Made by a program: the position numbers and the translations under genes
In this document: positions 62,345 through 64,000 of the stretch, piece after piece
How positions within the stretch are numbered: position 1 is the stretch's first letter
Layout of the letters: every line of letters begins with the position of its first letter
Notes under the pieces: model-generated
The model's input: the letters and a program-made list of their open reading frames with translations, nothing else
Databases searched by the model: none
What the model was told of the DNA's origin: nothing
Assembly: GCA_964058845.1 (NCBI GenBank)
Contig: CAXKVR010000102.1
Location: forward strand, 1-64,000
Reading direction: 5' to 3'
DNA: 64,000 nt
Source: Carex sylvatica
Taxonomy: Eukaryota; Streptophyta; Magnoliopsida; Poales; Cyperaceae

Positions 62345-63029
62345 CCATTGTATTCTTCACCACCTTCTTCCTTATTGGTCAATTCATCGTCGGACTTAAT
62401 ACTATCAAGACCCCAATTTAAATGTACCTCATTAGCATAGCTAGTTGAAGCTTCGATTCCATCATCGTCCTTCTTGATGTTCCTTGATTTCACAAGGTCC
62501 ATGAGAAATTCGATAGTGGTCTCGTTGGTAATGTTCTTGCTTGCAATAATTGAGTCCAGATCAATTGCCGAGGGACTTTCATCTACACTTGTCATCAATG
62601 CAAGGTTGAGATCATGTTCATCATTCTTTGTCTTACTAATTTTAATCTTAGTATTTACTTCAAATTGGTTGATTAGATCCTCCCATATTTCATGGGCACT
62701 ACACAAATCATTAATCAATGATGAGATATATTCACTAACCGAATTAATTATATAATTTATTGCAGTTAGGTTCATTTGCCTTTCAAGTTTGAATGTGTCG
62801 GTCAAATCATTAGTGTCATCAATTTTTGGTACATACCCATTTTCTACAATATCTCAAACCTTATTGATTTTAAAAAATTGAATCATAAGATTTTTTCAAT
62901 GACTAAAGTTGTTGGTTGTATTACGGAAAATTGGTGGTTCTTTCACACATCTATAGAGTGTCATTTTCCAAGTTGATATAACTCAAATTAAGTGAGTCTT
63001 AATTTGAGCAACATACTCTGATACCACTT
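62345..63029 (-). pseudogene. Copia gag remnant and primer-binding site
   Basis: The gag-like frame has DIVENGYVPKIDD (after a stop), then ERQMNLTAINYIINSVSEYI, LCSAHEIWEDLINQFE and an acidic stretch. It is cut at 62345 by the gypsy LTR. CTCTGATACCA at 63016-63026 is the PBS of tRNA-Met type, read on the minus strand. Confidence 0.65.
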
Positions 63030-64000
63030 TGTTACACTTAGGGACACCACTAATTTCTCTAAAAACTAAAAATAATCACAATTAAAAGTAAATAGAAGAG
63101 TTTAGAGAAATTTGACATGCGGAATGATAACGGAGTTTGGAAAAACAAATGCCTACTTCTCCGGGGCTTTGCAACCTCTTCTAGGTGCACCTTTCTATTA
63201 CCCAATATGAAAGGATTACAACTTGTGAACCGTTGAGCCCTTATAATTCAAGCGGGAAGTCAATCGGCCAACTTGAAATGAGAACCGGCGAGCCCTTACA
63301 ATCAAAGGAAGTCACACGGCCTACTAGAGATGAGAACAAGGCCTCCAAATTTAGGCTACTCAAGAAAAACACTCAATAGATCACTCTAACCTAATCTAAC
63401 TTGAGATTAGTGAAGTGAATTTGGGGTTGTTTTAGGGATTTTAAAGTTTTAAGCTCTCGCAACAATGGAGTAGCTAAAACTCTCAGAAAAATCACTTTTT
63501 AAAAGTTTAGGGTCGGCTGAGATGCTTTGGGAAGAAAGTCCAAAGCTCTATTTATAGAGACAGCTCTTTAATGAGCTGTTTGACCTAAAATTTTACCAAC
63601 ATTTTAGTCAAAATGTGATTTAGGATTTTAATTTTCTGACAGCTTTGAAGTCGATCAAAACATTACCAATAATTATAAAACGTTACCAACGATTTGACAC
63701 TGTATAAACTTGATCAAAATAGAATTTTTTGGAAACATGAATTTAATTAAAACGTTATAATGTTTATAAAACGTCTGTAACGTTTGAGGTTAAATCCTGT
63801 GTTTGACTAAGCTGTCCCTCAGTGATTTCTTACAGGTTAAATCATTATAATGTTTTACAAACGTTACCAACGTTTGTATCCTGTTGAAACAACATCAAAC
63901 ACACTTTACCAAGTTTAAAATATTATAATTTAAAATCTTGATAAGTGTCTTCATGATTTCTTCAGTTCAAGCAATCCATATTGCAATTCCAATTAGCTTG
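63030..64000 (-). repeat. Copia 5' LTR, running off the window
   Basis: It begins TGTTACACTTAGGG directly beside the PBS. Most of it (63295 onward) is repeated at 57239-58000 in the same orientation. Repeated ACGTTACCAACG motifs occur at 63660-63870. Its right end is outside the window. Confidence 0.75.

Overview
The window is nuclear DNA of a flowering plant. The genes are intron-rich, AT-rich sequence separates them, and plant retrotransposons, hAT-type DNA transposons and small hairpin elements occupy most of the rest. The species cannot be fixed from the sequence. I see no bacterial operons, organelle genes or CRISPR arrays.

Four genes can be rebuilt exon by exon. (1) Minus strand, 690-6461: an RRM RNA-binding protein of the ARP1/RBM24-38 type, six exons, one of them only 37 nt. 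(2) Plus strand, 30018-36483: a QUA2/TSD2-type Golgi methyltransferase, eight exons, with a GC-AG first intron. (3) Plus strand, 40457-47690: an MBD8-like methyl-CpG-binding-domain protein with two C2H2 fingers. (4) Minus strand, 48740-52877: the SMC5/6 subunit NSE3 (MAGE family), six coding exons plus a probable non-coding first exon that is present twice. MBD8 and NSE3 are convergent. A possible last exon of a fifth gene lies at 66-121.

Layout: 0-6.8 kb holds the RRM gene. 6.8-14.5 kb is gene-free and carries a tight cluster of long palindromic elements (8.6-10.95 kb) that share one core module but have different ends. 14.5-15.9 kb is the 3' end of a decayed LINE. 17.4-17.56 kb is a very short tRNA-derived SINE with a 17-bp target duplication. 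20.66-27.67 kb is a nested stack: a small inverted-repeat element, a 6.5-kb hAT transposon inserted in its end (8-bp duplication CGCATTCC), and a 2-kb TG...CA element inserted in the transposase (5-bp duplication AATCA). 30-36.5 kb is the QUA2-like gene, followed by a 1.9-kb transposon with about 200-bp terminal inverted repeats. 40.4-47.7 kb is MBD8 and 48.7-57 kb is NSE3. A second, non-coding relative of the hAT transposon sits in the NSE3 5' region together with a duplicated promoter and first exon. 57.2-64 kb is retrotransposon debris: a gypsy element whose gag/protease is fused in frame to the end of integrase, inserted in a copia gag, plus copia LTR copies and another copy of the hairpin element.

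The four host genes have unrelated roles (RNA binding, cell-wall pectin modification, chromatin, genome stability). They share no pathway and simply neighbour each other.
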